This document shows positions 16,089 through 24,329 of a DNA stretch of 64,000 nucleotides, piece after piece (position 1 is the stretch's first letter; every line of letters begins with the position of its first letter). Origin of the DNA: JAMLHH01 sp035515235 (lineage in GTDB: Bacteria > Bacteroidota > Bacteroidia > Chitinophagales > JADIYW01); NCBI GenBank assembly GCA_035515235.1, contig DATJBS010000004.1, positions 1-64,000 on the forward strand, in the 5' to 3' direction. The notes below the pieces were generated by a model. That model was not told where the DNA came from. It saw only the letters and a list, made by a program, of their open reading frames with translations, and made no database searches. A program made the translations under genes and the position numbers.

Positions 16089-16096
16089 TATCTTTG
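16089..16096 (+). promoter_or_regulatory. -7 promoter box of rpe
   Basis: TATCTTTG, a perfect TAnnTTTG match, starts two bases after the rpoD terminator T-run and ends 5 nt before the rpe ATG. This implies an almost or fully leaderless message. I see no -33 TTG at the right distance. Confidence 0.55.
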
Positions 16097-16101
16097 GACT
16101 T

Positions 16102-16761
16102 ATGCGTCAACCTATCATTGCTCCATCTGTATTATCAGCCAACTTTGCTGATTTAAAGACTTCTTTTGAATTATTTCATAAAAGCCAAGCAGATTGGGTA
16201 CATATTGATATCATGGATGGTCGATTTGTTCCCAATATTAGTTTTGGTTTTCCTGTCATGTCCGCTATGAAAAAGCTGACAGATAAATTTTTCGATGTTC
16301 ATTTGATGATTTTAGAACCTGAGAAATATATTGAAGACTTCAAAAAAGCAGGTGCAGATCAGATTTCTGTACATATAGAAGCTTGCCCACATTTACATAG
16401 AAACATTCAGCAAATTCATGATTTGGGAATGAAAGCTGGAGTGGCTATTAATCCTCACACCCCTATATCATCCTTAGAAGATATTTTAGCAGACATTGAT
16501 ATTGTATGCATGATGTCAGTGAATCCAGGTTTTGGTGGACAAAAACTCATCCCTCATACGCTTAGAAAAATCGAACAATTAGTGGAGTTAAGAGCTAGAA
16601 CCAATTCTAAAGCTCTGATAGAAATCGATGGTGGAGTGACTTTATCCAATGCAAGAGAGATTTTCAAAGCAGGAGCAGATGTTCTAGTAGCAGGCAGTTC
16701 AGTATTTAATGCTGTTGATCCAATTGCAGCAGCTAACGAATTGAAAAATATTGAATTGTAA
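16102..16761 (+). CDS. rpe: ribulose-phosphate 3-epimerase
   Basis: A 219-residue TIM-barrel enzyme that interconverts ribulose-5-phosphate and xylulose-5-phosphate in the pentose phosphate pathway. Signatures are APSVLSANFADL (catalytic Ser), WVHIDIMDGRFVPN (metal-binding His and Asp), VHLMI, MSVNPGFGGQ near residue 140, and ALIEIDGGV with the second Asp, then AGSSVF at the phosphate site. Length is normal. It is followed after 18 nt by a TonB-dependent receptor gene on the same strand. Confidence 0.96.
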   Translation: MRQPIIAPSVLSANFADLKTSFELFHKSQADWVHIDIMDGRFVPNISFGFPVMSAMKKLTDKFFDVHLMILEPEKYIEDFKKAGADQISVHIEACPHLHRNIQQIHDLGMKAGVAINPHTPISSLEDILADIDIVCMMSVNPGFGGQKLIPHTLRKIEQLVELRARTNSKALIEIDGGVTLSNAREIFKAGADVLVAGSSVFNAVDPIAAANELKNIEL

Positions 16762-16779
16762 ATTCCGTTATCTTAACTT

Positions 16780-19284
16780 ATGCAATATTTCCTGTCAATT
16801 ATTTTTTGCAGTTTACTGTTTAATATTACTTCTGCTCAAACCATCGAGTTAAGGGGAACCGTTAAAGATGTAGATGGAAATGGTGTTTCAGGAGTAGGAA
16901 TATATACTAATCCTAGAGAGTTTTCCAATGGTACTATTTCAGATAATAGTGGTCAATTTCGATTACAGATTAAAACCAATAATCAAAAAGTCATCACTGT
17001 TGAATTCATGCATATTGCATTCCAGAAAAAATCCATTAGAATTCAGACAGCTTTGGGAAAAAATCAGCAGCTCAATATCACCATGGATGAAATGACCAAT
17101 ATTTTGGACTCTACTGAAATATTAGTCAATCCGTCAAATAATTATAACGTCAGTGAGACAAAAATAGATCCTAAAAACACTTTAATGCTTCCTTCTGGAA
17201 GTGGAAATACTGTAACGGATTTATTAAAAACTTTACCCAATGTTACATCTAATAATGAATTGTCTTCACAGTATTCTGTAAAAGGTGGAAACTATGACGA
17301 AAATCTTATTTATGTCAATGATTTTGAAATATACAGACCGCTCTTAATTTCTAATAGTCAGCAAGAAGGCTTGAGCTTTATCAATCCAGATTTAACTCAG
17401 AGCATATCTTTTAATGCTGGTGGATTTGAAGCGAAATACGGTGATAAAATGTCTAGTGTATTGAATATTCGATACAAAAGACCGACTAAGTTTGGCGGAA
17501 GTGCAATGTTGAGTTTATTGGGTGCCTCTGCACATTTAGAAGGTATTACCAAAGACAAAAAGCTTTCCTTTCTATTTGGATTAAGGTATAAAAGCAATGC
17601 ATATCTATTAGGAAGCTTAGATAAAAAGGGCGAATACAATCCCAACTTTTTAGATATTCAAACCAATATCATTTATCAACCGAGCAAAAAAACAGAAGTT
17701 GAATTATTACTTGGATTGAGTAATAATAAGTTCTCCTTCACTCCTGAAAGTCAGTCAACAACTACTGGAGCTTTCAATCAGGTGCTGAGATTGTCAGTTT
17801 TTTTTGATGGAAGTGAAAAATCCTATTTTAATAATAGAATGGGTGGTTTAGCATTCAAATTTAAACCAAACTCAAAATCTATTTACAAATTAGTAGGTTC
17901 TGCTTGGCAATTGAATGAAAGTGAAAATTACAATATCATTGGTGAATACTATTTAGATGAAATTGAATCCAATTTTGACAGTGATAATTTCGGTAAGGTC
18001 AAAAACAATTTAGGTATAGGTACTTTTCAGGATTGGACTAGAAATACTTTAAAAGGTAATATTTTCAATTTAGGTTTAAGAAACTCCCACATTCTTCAAA
18101 ACCACACTTTAGAATGGGGTGCATCAGTACAACATGAGTCTTTTAATGACCAAATCAGTGAATGGGAAAGAATAGATTCTGCAGGTTTCTCTATTCCTTA
18201 TACTGGTCAGCATCCAGAAATCATCAATAGATTAAAGTCGAAAATAGAATTGAACAGCTGGAGATACCAAGCTTATGTTCAAGATGATTGGCAAATATTA
18301 AGTGGTAAAAATAAGTTATCAGTAAATGGTGGTTTGAGATTTCACTATTGGGATGTCAATCAGCAATTTATAGTAAGCCCACGACTTCAAATATATTTCA
18401 AGCCTAACACTAAAAAAGATGTCTCTATTAAAATGTCGGGTGGATTATACGCTCAACCTCCTTTATACAGAGAACTTAGAAATTTTGAAGGTTATATCAA
18501 TCCGGAAGTGAGAGCTCAAAAAGCTTATCAATTTGTATTAGGCTCAGAATTAAATTTCCAACTGTGGAATAGAAATTTCAAATTCACTTCGGAAGCCTAT
18601 TATAAACATCTTTTAGACTTAATTCCATATCAAATAGAAGATGTAAAAATTCGATATTTTGCTAATAATGAAGCCAAAGGATATGCAGCTGGGCTTGGAA
18701 TTAGAATATTTGGAGAATTTGTAAAAGGGACAGATTCTTGGGTCAGCTTAAGTGTCATGAAGACTGCTGAAGATATCTTAAATGATTATTACTATAAGTA
18801 TTATAATAAAAGTGGTGAATTGATTTCGAGTATGTCACAAGATCAAATTCCCACAGACAGCTCTATAGTAAACCCTGGATATATCAGAAGGCCGACCGAT
18901 CAGAGGTTTAACATGAGTATCTTTTTCCAAGATTATTTAGTCAAAAACAAAAACTTCAAAATGCATTTACAGTTGCATTTAGGAACAGGTTTACCTTTTG
19001 GCACTCCAGATAAGAAAAGATATAATGATGTCTTCAAAATGCCTCCATACAGAAGAGTAGATATAGGTTTTTCTTACTTATTGGTAGATGGTGATAAAAA
19101 ATATAAAAGTGGCTTCTTTAATAATTTCGATAAAATCTGGCTCAGTGCAGAAGTATTGAATTTATTGGGTGTTCAAAACACTTTATCCTATAGATGGGTG
19201 AAGGATGTAAGAAATACAGTTTGGCCACTTCCTAATTATTTAACGTCTAGAAGAATCAACGTAAAATTATACGTAAGCTTTTAA
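16780..19284 (+). CDS. TonB-dependent outer-membrane receptor
   Basis: An 834-residue protein. A signal peptide (about 1-19, ending TSAQ) is followed by a carboxypeptidase-regulatory-like beta-sandwich (about 22-105), a plug domain (about 125-230, with YSVKGGNYDENLIYVNDFEIYRP and a FEAKYGDKMSSVLNI segment) and a long 22-stranded barrel ending in an aromatic residue (VSF). There is no SusD partner beside it, so it is not an obvious glycan-uptake locus. The ligand is unknown; family members import siderophores, cofactors, peptides or sugars. It lies 18 nt downstream of rpe and may share its transcript. Confidence 0.9.
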   Translation: MQYFLSIIFCSLLFNITSAQTIELRGTVKDVDGNGVSGVGIYTNPREFSNGTISDNSGQFRLQIKTNNQKVITVEFMHIAFQKKSIRIQTALGKNQQLNITMDEMTNILDSTEILVNPSNNYNVSETKIDPKNTLMLPSGSGNTVTDLLKTLPNVTSNNELSSQYSVKGGNYDENLIYVNDFEIYRPLLISNSQQEGLSFINPDLTQSISFNAGGFEAKYGDKMSSVLNIRYKRPTKFGGSAMLSLLGASAHLEGITKDKKLSFLFGLRYKSNAYLLGSLDKKGEYNPNFLDIQTNIIYQPSKKTEVELLLGLSNNKFSFTPESQSTTTGAFNQVLRLSVFFDGSEKSYFNNRMGGLAFKFKPNSKSIYKLVGSAWQLNESENYNIIGEYYLDEIESNFDSDNFGKVKNNLGIGTFQDWTRNTLKGNIFNLGLRNSHILQNHTLEWGASVQHESFNDQISEWERIDSAGFSIPYTGQHPEIINRLKSKIELNSWRYQAYVQDDWQILSGKNKLSVNGGLRFHYWDVNQQFIVSPRLQIYFKPNTKKDVSIKMSGGLYAQPPLYRELRNFEGYINPEVRAQKAYQFVLGSELNFQLWNRNFKFTSEAYYKHLLDLIPYQIEDVKIRYFANNEAKGYAAGLGIRIFGEFVKGTDSWVSLSVMKTAEDILNDYYYKYYNKSGELISSMSQDQIPTDSSIVNPGYIRRPTDQRFNMSIFFQDYLVKNKNFKMHLQLHLGTGLPFGTPDKKRYNDVFKMPPYRRVDIGFSYLLVDGDKKYKSGFFNNFDKIWLSAEVLNLLGVQNTLSYRWVKDVRNTVWPLPNYLTSRRINVKLYVSF

Positions 19285-19464
19285 AAGAATATAGCTTTAA
19301 ATCAAGTGCAAATTATAACTAATATTCAATCGGTTTATTTGCAAAACTTGATAAATACAAAATATCATTAGATGTAATATTCTTTTTTTAACAAAAAACG
19401 AACTATTCCGAAAATTATAATATTAATTGCTAGTTATTTAATCCACTTTTTAGATTAAAACAAC
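19285..19464. other. intergenic region
   Basis: AT-rich spacer after the receptor gene. Nothing beyond the promoter listed next is visible. Confidence 0.4.
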
Positions 19465-19472
19465 TACTTTTG
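19465..19472 (+). promoter_or_regulatory. -7 promoter box of the GT2 gene
   Basis: TACTTTTG, a perfect TAnnTTTG match 25 nt before the ATG at 19498. No clear -33 TTG. Confidence 0.5.
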
Positions 19473-19497
19473 GACAAAATTTAAAGTTTACAACTGA

Positions 19498-20232
19498 ATG
19501 TATTTATATAGCGACTGGGCAGCAGTTATTCCGATGGCTAACGAAGAAGAAGACTTTGTACCTTTTGTTCAACTTCTTACAGAAGTGATGGATGTTTTAG
19601 AAGGTGGAAAGATGTATTTCGTATTGGACAATGCCTCTAAAGACAGAACCTTAGATTTAGCTAGAGAGCTAGAACTCAAAGACAATAGATTTGAAGTAGT
19701 TTGGGCTCCTCAGAATAGATCTGTGGTAGACGCTTACATCAATGGTTTTAGACATGCATATGACAAAGGTCATCAATTGATCATTGAAATGGATGCTGGA
19801 CTATCTCACGATCCAAGAGCTTTGCCTATGTTCTTAAGAGTATTGAACGAAGGCAATGAGTGTGCTTTTGGAAGTAGATTTATCAATGGTGGGTCTATGG
19901 GTGACTCTCCTTTCAAGCGAAGATTATTATCTAAAACAGGAACGGTATTAGCTAATTTGCTTTTAGGAACAAAGTTAAAAGATATGACTTCTGGTTATCA
20001 AGGTTTCCATAGAGATGTAATAGGTGCAATTTTAGATTATCAATTATTATCTAAAGCGCATTTCTACCAAACAGAATTAAGATATCTTTTGAGAAATAGA
20101 AGAATATTTGAAGTGCCTATTCACTACAAAGCTCCTTCTCCAAGAGTATCTCAATCTGCTATCAAAAACGCCAACCAATCCCTTTGGTATTATTTTATTC
20201 AAAGACTAAAAGGCAATAAGCCGACAATATAA
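19498..20232 (+). CDS. family 2 glycosyltransferase, dolichol-phosphate-mannose-synthase-like
   Basis: A 244-residue GT-A enzyme without membrane segments. It has a nucleotide-sugar fold with VIPMANEE near the N-terminus, YFVLDNASKDRT (first Asp), IIEMDAGLSHDP (metal-binding DxD-type site near residue 98), then GSRFINGGSM and the acceptor-side motif DMTSGYQGFHRDV near residue 160. This is the pattern of DPM1/Ppm-like polyprenyl-phosphate hexose synthases. The acceptor is unknown. Its partner 10 nt downstream is a STELLO-like protein, so both probably work in the same envelope glycan pathway. Confidence 0.85.
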   Translation: MYLYSDWAAVIPMANEEEDFVPFVQLLTEVMDVLEGGKMYFVLDNASKDRTLDLARELELKDNRFEVVWAPQNRSVVDAYINGFRHAYDKGHQLIIEMDAGLSHDPRALPMFLRVLNEGNECAFGSRFINGGSMGDSPFKRRLLSKTGTVLANLLLGTKLKDMTSGYQGFHRDVIGAILDYQLLSKAHFYQTELRYLLRNRRIFEVPIHYKAPSPRVSQSAIKNANQSLWYYFIQRLKGNKPTI

Positions 20233-20242
20233 ATTTTACGAC

Positions 20243-21253
20243 ATGACGAAAAAATCTTTAATTATTACATCTATTGCTCCTTCTACTATGGAGTCATTGC
20301 ACTTGTACACAAAAGAGTGCAAAAAAAGAGATTTTGATTTTATTGTAATTGGTGATACAAAGTCTCCAGACGATTTTCATATCGACGAATGTGACTTCTG
20401 GTCAATAGATAGACAATTAACTGTAGATTCAGAATTTGCAAAATTATGTCCTACAAGACATTATGCACGTAAAAACATTGGCTATATCATAGCAATGCAA
20501 AGAGGAACTACAGAACTGGTAGAAACTGATGATGACAACCTTCCAAGAGAAGAATTTTGGAACAGTCACAGCAAAGTAGTTAAAGCTCGCGATATCCAAA
20601 ATCAAGGTTGGGTCAATGTTTACAATTACTTTTCAGATACATTTATCTGGCCAAGAGGTTTGCCTTTAGAGCAATTACAAAAACAACTTCCTACAATTGA
20701 TACTTTCGAAGAAAAGGAACTTACTTGTCCTATCCAACAAGGTCTAGCTGACGAGAACCCTGATGTAGATGCTGTATATAGATTAGCATTCCCATTGCCA
20801 TTAGATTTCAAAAAAGCTGGAAATATCGCTTTAGGAAATGAAGCTTGGTGTCCTTTTAACAGTCAAAATACATATTGGTATAAAGAAGCTTTCCCATTAT
20901 TATATCTTCCATCTCATTGTAGTTTTAGAATGACTGACATTTGGAGAAGTTATGTAGCACAAAGAATCTCTTGGGCTAATGGTTGGAGCGTATTATTTCA
21001 CGATGCTAACGTGTGGCAAGAAAGAAATGAGCACGACTTAATGAAAGACTTCGAAGATGAAATTCCAGGTTATTTGAATAACTTGAAAATTTGTAAAGGT
21101 CTTTCTACTTTAGATATCAAAGGTGGTAAAGAAAATATCTTTACAGATTTAATTACTTGTTATGAATACTTGACTAACGAAGGTTTTGTAGGAAAAGAAG
21201 AAATGCCATTAGTCCATGCGTGGGTAAATGACTTGAAAAAATATTGGTTATAA
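20243..21253 (+). CDS. STELLO-like (DUF288) putative glycosyltransferase
   Basis: A 336-residue soluble protein. The N-terminal part (SLIITSIAPSTMESLHLYTKEC, then FIVIGDTKSP) looks like a nucleotide-sugar fold, and ARKNIGYIIAMQRGTTELVETDDDN near residue 75-100 carries an acidic DDD cluster. This arrangement (N-I/L-G-Y preceding an acidic cluster) resembles the DUF288/STELLO family, known from plants, where it affects cellulose synthase assembly; catalytic activity there is unproven. Tandem location with a GT2 gene and a shared terminator suggest one operon. I place the family from memory of the motif, so the assignment is moderate. Confidence 0.6.
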   Translation: MTKKSLIITSIAPSTMESLHLYTKECKKRDFDFIVIGDTKSPDDFHIDECDFWSIDRQLTVDSEFAKLCPTRHYARKNIGYIIAMQRGTTELVETDDDNLPREEFWNSHSKVVKARDIQNQGWVNVYNYFSDTFIWPRGLPLEQLQKQLPTIDTFEEKELTCPIQQGLADENPDVDAVYRLAFPLPLDFKKAGNIALGNEAWCPFNSQNTYWYKEAFPLLYLPSHCSFRMTDIWRSYVAQRISWANGWSVLFHDANVWQERNEHDLMKDFEDEIPGYLNNLKICKGLSTLDIKGGKENIFTDLITCYEYLTNEGFVGKEEMPLVHAWVNDLKKYWL

Positions 21254-21274
21254 ATTTATTTTATACCAAAAATA

Positions 21275-21309
21275 CAAAAGGCTGTTTTTTAATTAAAACA
21301 GCCTTTTTT
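21275..21309 (+). terminator. Rho-independent terminator after the STELLO-like gene
   Basis: AAAAGGCTGTTTT / AAAACAGCCTTTTTT inverted repeat ending in a T-run. Confidence 0.9.
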
Positions 21310-21376
21310 ATGTTTGACAATTCACTTTCAATGTATAAAACTTTAACTTAACCTTTTAAATTCTAATAGGAAATTA

Positions 21377-22141
21377 ATGATGAACAAGTATGTAGATTTT
21401 ATATCGGATGAGCATTTGTTAAATTGTGTAGGCAATCTTCATAATGCTTATTTGAAAGCAAAAAACAATATCACTAAAAAGAATTTTTACAATAATAAGA
21501 TTGATACATTCAAGTTAACTTTTGATGCGAAATTTAATGAGTTAAGTGAAGAAAGCCTCATTCAATCTGAAATTTTAAGACAAATAGATAAATCAATCAA
21601 TAATTCTATTGGAACTTTTCATGAAGAAATTTTAGGAGGAATTGAGGACTTTGAAATTGGTAATTTTAATGGATTCGACATTAAAGCAAAAGATGATACA
21701 TTGTTTGCTGATATAAAGAACAAACACAATACAATGAATAGTAGTTCTGCTGAAAGTTTATTTCAAAAACTAAAAATTTTTGCAGACAACTATAAAAATG
21801 CTAAATGTTATTGGGTTCAAATTTTAGCTAAAAACAGTTTTAATGAACTTTGGAAAGGAGAGATTAATGGCAAAGAATACAGTCATAGTCGAGTATATAA
21901 AATCTCTGGAGATCAGTTTTATTCTTTACTTACAAAACAAGAAGATGCTTTGTATCAACTTTACAAATCATTGCCATTAGCTATCAAGGATTATTTAAAA
22001 TCAATCGAAAAGAACTTAGAAATAAGTCAAAACTCAGCTTTAGAAGAGATTAAGACTGAAACAAATATTTCAAAACGAAGTATAATTGATCAGATTACAT
22101 TTGAAAACTATAGCTATTATTTAGGTTTTGATAAGTTGTAA
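21377..22141 (+). CDS. type II restriction endonuclease, Eco47II family
   Basis: A 254-residue nuclease. The PD-(D/E)xK-type core reads GFDIKAKDDTLFADIKNKHNTMNSSSAE near residue 105-125, with the metal-binding Asp and the D-x-K pair. The upstream SEILRQIDKSINNSIGTFHEEIL and downstream VQILAKNSFNELW match the Eco47II/Sau96I endonuclease family as I know it, whose members cut GGNCC; the exact site here is inferred. It faces the cytosine methyltransferase tail to tail, and the two reading frames overlap by 25 bp at their 3' ends. The DNA is AT-rich relative to housekeeping neighbours. Confidence 0.85.
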   Translation: MMNKYVDFISDEHLLNCVGNLHNAYLKAKNNITKKNFYNNKIDTFKLTFDAKFNELSEESLIQSEILRQIDKSINNSIGTFHEEILGGIEDFEIGNFNGFDIKAKDDTLFADIKNKHNTMNSSSAESLFQKLKIFADNYKNAKCYWVQILAKNSFNELWKGEINGKEYSHSRVYKISGDQFYSLLTKQEDALYQLYKSLPLAIKDYLKSIEKNLEISQNSALEEIKTETNISKRSIIDQITFENYSYYLGFDKL

Positions 22142-23361
22142 TATTGATTTAGAAATTTTACAATTGAATAGCCTACTTCTTTTCCTAAATTTACAGGAAC
22201 TGCATTTCCAATTTGTTTATATTGTTGAGCAATTGATCCTTCAAATTTCCATTCATCAGGAAATGTCTGAATTCTAGCATATTCACGAACAGTAAAAGGA
22301 CGAGTTTCGTCTGGATGACAACGTTCAGTTTGCTTTTGGGCAGGACTACAAGTCAAGGTTAAACAAGGTTCATCCCAACCAATTCTTCGAGCAATACCTG
22401 TTTTACCTCCACCTAAATGAAAACTTCCTCCCATAAAAGATTTCTGAATTTCTAAAGGCAAATCACGCCAATATCCTTTTGGTGGGACTAAATTCAAAAC
22501 TTCTATTTTACTTTTAGGATATTTTGCACCGTCAGATTTTGGAACGTTGACATCAAACAACTCCCCCTTTTTCAAAGCATCTTTTAAGTTATAAATCTTT
22601 TTATATGGTTTTGGATATTCATATTTCAAGTCAATGTCTTTTCTAATACCTACTAAAATTAATCGCTCTCTTTTTTGAGGTACATTATAGTTTATAGCTT
22701 TTAGAACTTTTACAGGAACAACATTATATCCAATTTCATCTAAAATCGAAAGCATTCCTTGTAAGGTTTTACCATTTTCGTGACTCAATAAACCTCGAAC
22801 ATTTTCACCAATACAAATTGGAGGATTCACTTCTTTCACAGCTCGGGCAAATTCATAAAATAATGTACCTCGAGCATCAGCAAGTCCTAATTTTTTGCCA
22901 GCATAACTAAAAGCTTGACATGGAAAACCACCTGTTACAACATCTACTTGATTATGATATTCGGAAAAATCAAACTCTTTAATATCGCCTTCTAATATTT
23001 TCCAAGAGGGTCGATTACTTCGTAAAGTTTGGCAAGCAAATTTGTCAATCTCATTAAGTGCAACGCATTTTAGTCCTGCCATTTCCATACCGATAGCAAA
23101 ACCACCTGCACCAGCGAAAAGCTCTAATACTTTGTATTCGTTTTCTGCTTCAATATAATTGGAAAAAGTCTCTTCAATATCAGGATTGATAAAATTAGAG
23201 AACAATGTTTGTACCTCGGACTTTTTGTAAACTCTATAATTACTTATTGGTTCACGAACAGCAGTTAATTTACCATCTCTATCCCAACGTCTAAGCGTTT
23301 CTTTGCTTTTGCCAATTAGCTCCGATGCCTCTGACAAAGATAAATATTCATCCATAACCAT
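22117..23361 (-). CDS. DNA (cytosine-5) methyltransferase with N-terminal HTH
   Basis: A 414-residue C5-methyltransferase. Residues about 5-55 form a MerR/excisionase-type helix-turn-helix (LSLSEASELIGKSKETLRRWD then YRVYKKSEV). The catalytic part has motif I (VLELFAGAGGFAIGM), motif IV (GGFPCQAFSYAG, catalytic Cys), motif VI (ENVRGL), motif VIII (QKRERLILVG) and motifs IX-X (TVREYARIQTFP, QIGNAVPVNLG). It protects the host against the neighbouring endonuclease. The HTH suggests it represses its own gene or controls timing of the system, as reported for several methyltransferases of this kind. Starts at 23361 and 23355 are both possible. Confidence 0.93.
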   Translation of the reverse strand: MVMDEYLSLSEASELIGKSKETLRRWDRDGKLTAVREPISNYRVYKKSEVQTLFSNFINPDIEETFSNYIEAENEYKVLELFAGAGGFAIGMEMAGLKCVALNEIDKFACQTLRSNRPSWKILEGDIKEFDFSEYHNQVDVVTGGFPCQAFSYAGKKLGLADARGTLFYEFARAVKEVNPPICIGENVRGLLSHENGKTLQGMLSILDEIGYNVVPVKVLKAINYNVPQKRERLILVGIRKDIDLKYEYPKPYKKIYNLKDALKKGELFDVNVPKSDGAKYPKSKIEVLNLVPPKGYWRDLPLEIQKSFMGGSFHLGGGKTGIARRIGWDEPCLTLTCSPAQKQTERCHPDETRPFTVREYARIQTFPDEWKFEGSIAQQYKQIGNAVPVNLGKEVGYSIVKFLNQYYNLSKPK

Positions 23362-23386
23362 GTTGCTTAACCTTATACAATGGTTA
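23355..23386. promoter_or_regulatory. inverted repeat over the methyltransferase start, candidate operator
   Basis: TAACCAT (23355-23361) and ATGGTTA (23380-23386) form a perfect 7-bp inverted repeat with an 18-nt spacer. One arm contains the predicted start codon. A binding site for the methyltransferase's own HTH is a natural guess. Confidence 0.35.
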
Positions 23387-23450
23387 CAAATTAAAAAGAA
23401 TATTTATGACTTCATAATAAAATGAATTTAAAATGCTTCTTAATAAGTTA

Positions 23451-24089
23451 TTATTTAATTCCCCATGGTCGATCGTAATGTCTATAAGAGAATCCAGCAT
23501 TAGCTAGTCCATGAGAACCAATTCCTAATTCTACTACTAAACCAAATTCTCTACCAATACGCATAGCAATTGGTGTTACTTGAAAAGCAAAAGCCGCCCC
23601 TGTAGCATTGTAATCTGTCTTGTTTTTATATCGACTTGTCATCAATACCGCTCCCACTCCAATATTTCCATATAATGCAAATTTGGGATTTCTGATATAA
23701 TAAAAGTCTAATCTAGGTAAGATTGAAAAAGTATTTAATCTAGCACTATAAGAAAGATTATTTTTGTCTTCATAATTTATTTTATTTGAAGAGACTAGAA
23801 AACTTCCTCCTATGCTCAATTTCTCTTTAAAAAAGTATTTATAGTAAATACTAATGGGTCCAATAAATTGATAAGACCTAGTTTTGATATCGCTGCCAGT
23901 AAAGGAATTGATAATTGAATTAGATATGATATCTGCAAACTCGATAGAAAACTGCTCTGTGGACATATAGCCATATCCTATTCCAACTTCATGTTGTGGA
24001 TAAGGACATGTTGAATAGACTCTTGCAGATACTTTATTAAAAGATAAAGTCAGCGCGAATAAAGTTAGAATTACAATGTAATTTCTCAT
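23451..24089 (-). CDS. exported outer-membrane beta-barrel protein, hypothetical
   Basis: A 212-residue protein. Residues 1-22 are a signal peptide (MRNYIVILTLFALTLSFNKVSA). The rest shows alternating hydrophobic/polar strands (YQFIGPISIYYKYFF, LSIGGSFLVSS, LNTFSILPRLDFYY, FALYGNIGVGAVLM) with the small-residue turns of an 8-stranded barrel of the OmpA/W type. No specific family is recognised. Monocistronic; it lies between the restriction system and the glyoxylate operon. Confidence 0.65.
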   Translation of the reverse strand: MRNYIVILTLFALTLSFNKVSARVYSTCPYPQHEVGIGYGYMSTEQFSIEFADIISNSIINSFTGSDIKTRSYQFIGPISIYYKYFFKEKLSIGGSFLVSSNKINYEDKNNLSYSARLNTFSILPRLDFYYIRNPKFALYGNIGVGAVLMTSRYKNKTDYNATGAAFAFQVTPIAMRIGREFGLVVELGIGSHGLANAGFSYRHYDRPWGIK

Positions 24090-24167
24090 TAATTGGATTT
24101 ATAGGTTTTGGTTTTAAAGCAACAAATGTAAGATATATTAATTGTAACATCTTCACTTCAAACAAGT

Positions 24168-24203
24168 AAAAAAAAAGCAAGGCTTCTATAATAGAAGCCT
24201 TGC
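24168..24203 (-). terminator. Rho-independent terminator after aceA
   Basis: GCAAGGCTTCTAT / ATAGAAGCCTTGC stem (24177-24203). Read on the minus strand, it is followed by a run of T (the A-run at 24169-24176). Confidence 0.9.
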
Positions 24204-24329
24204 AGAAAAATATTTTGTATTTAAGCTATAATTGGAGTGGATTCTTTTCAGTTGAATTTCTCAAGACAACTTTCTAAAATCTACTTATAGCCAATCCATC
24301 TATTTAATCAAAAACTTTGAGGTTAGTGA

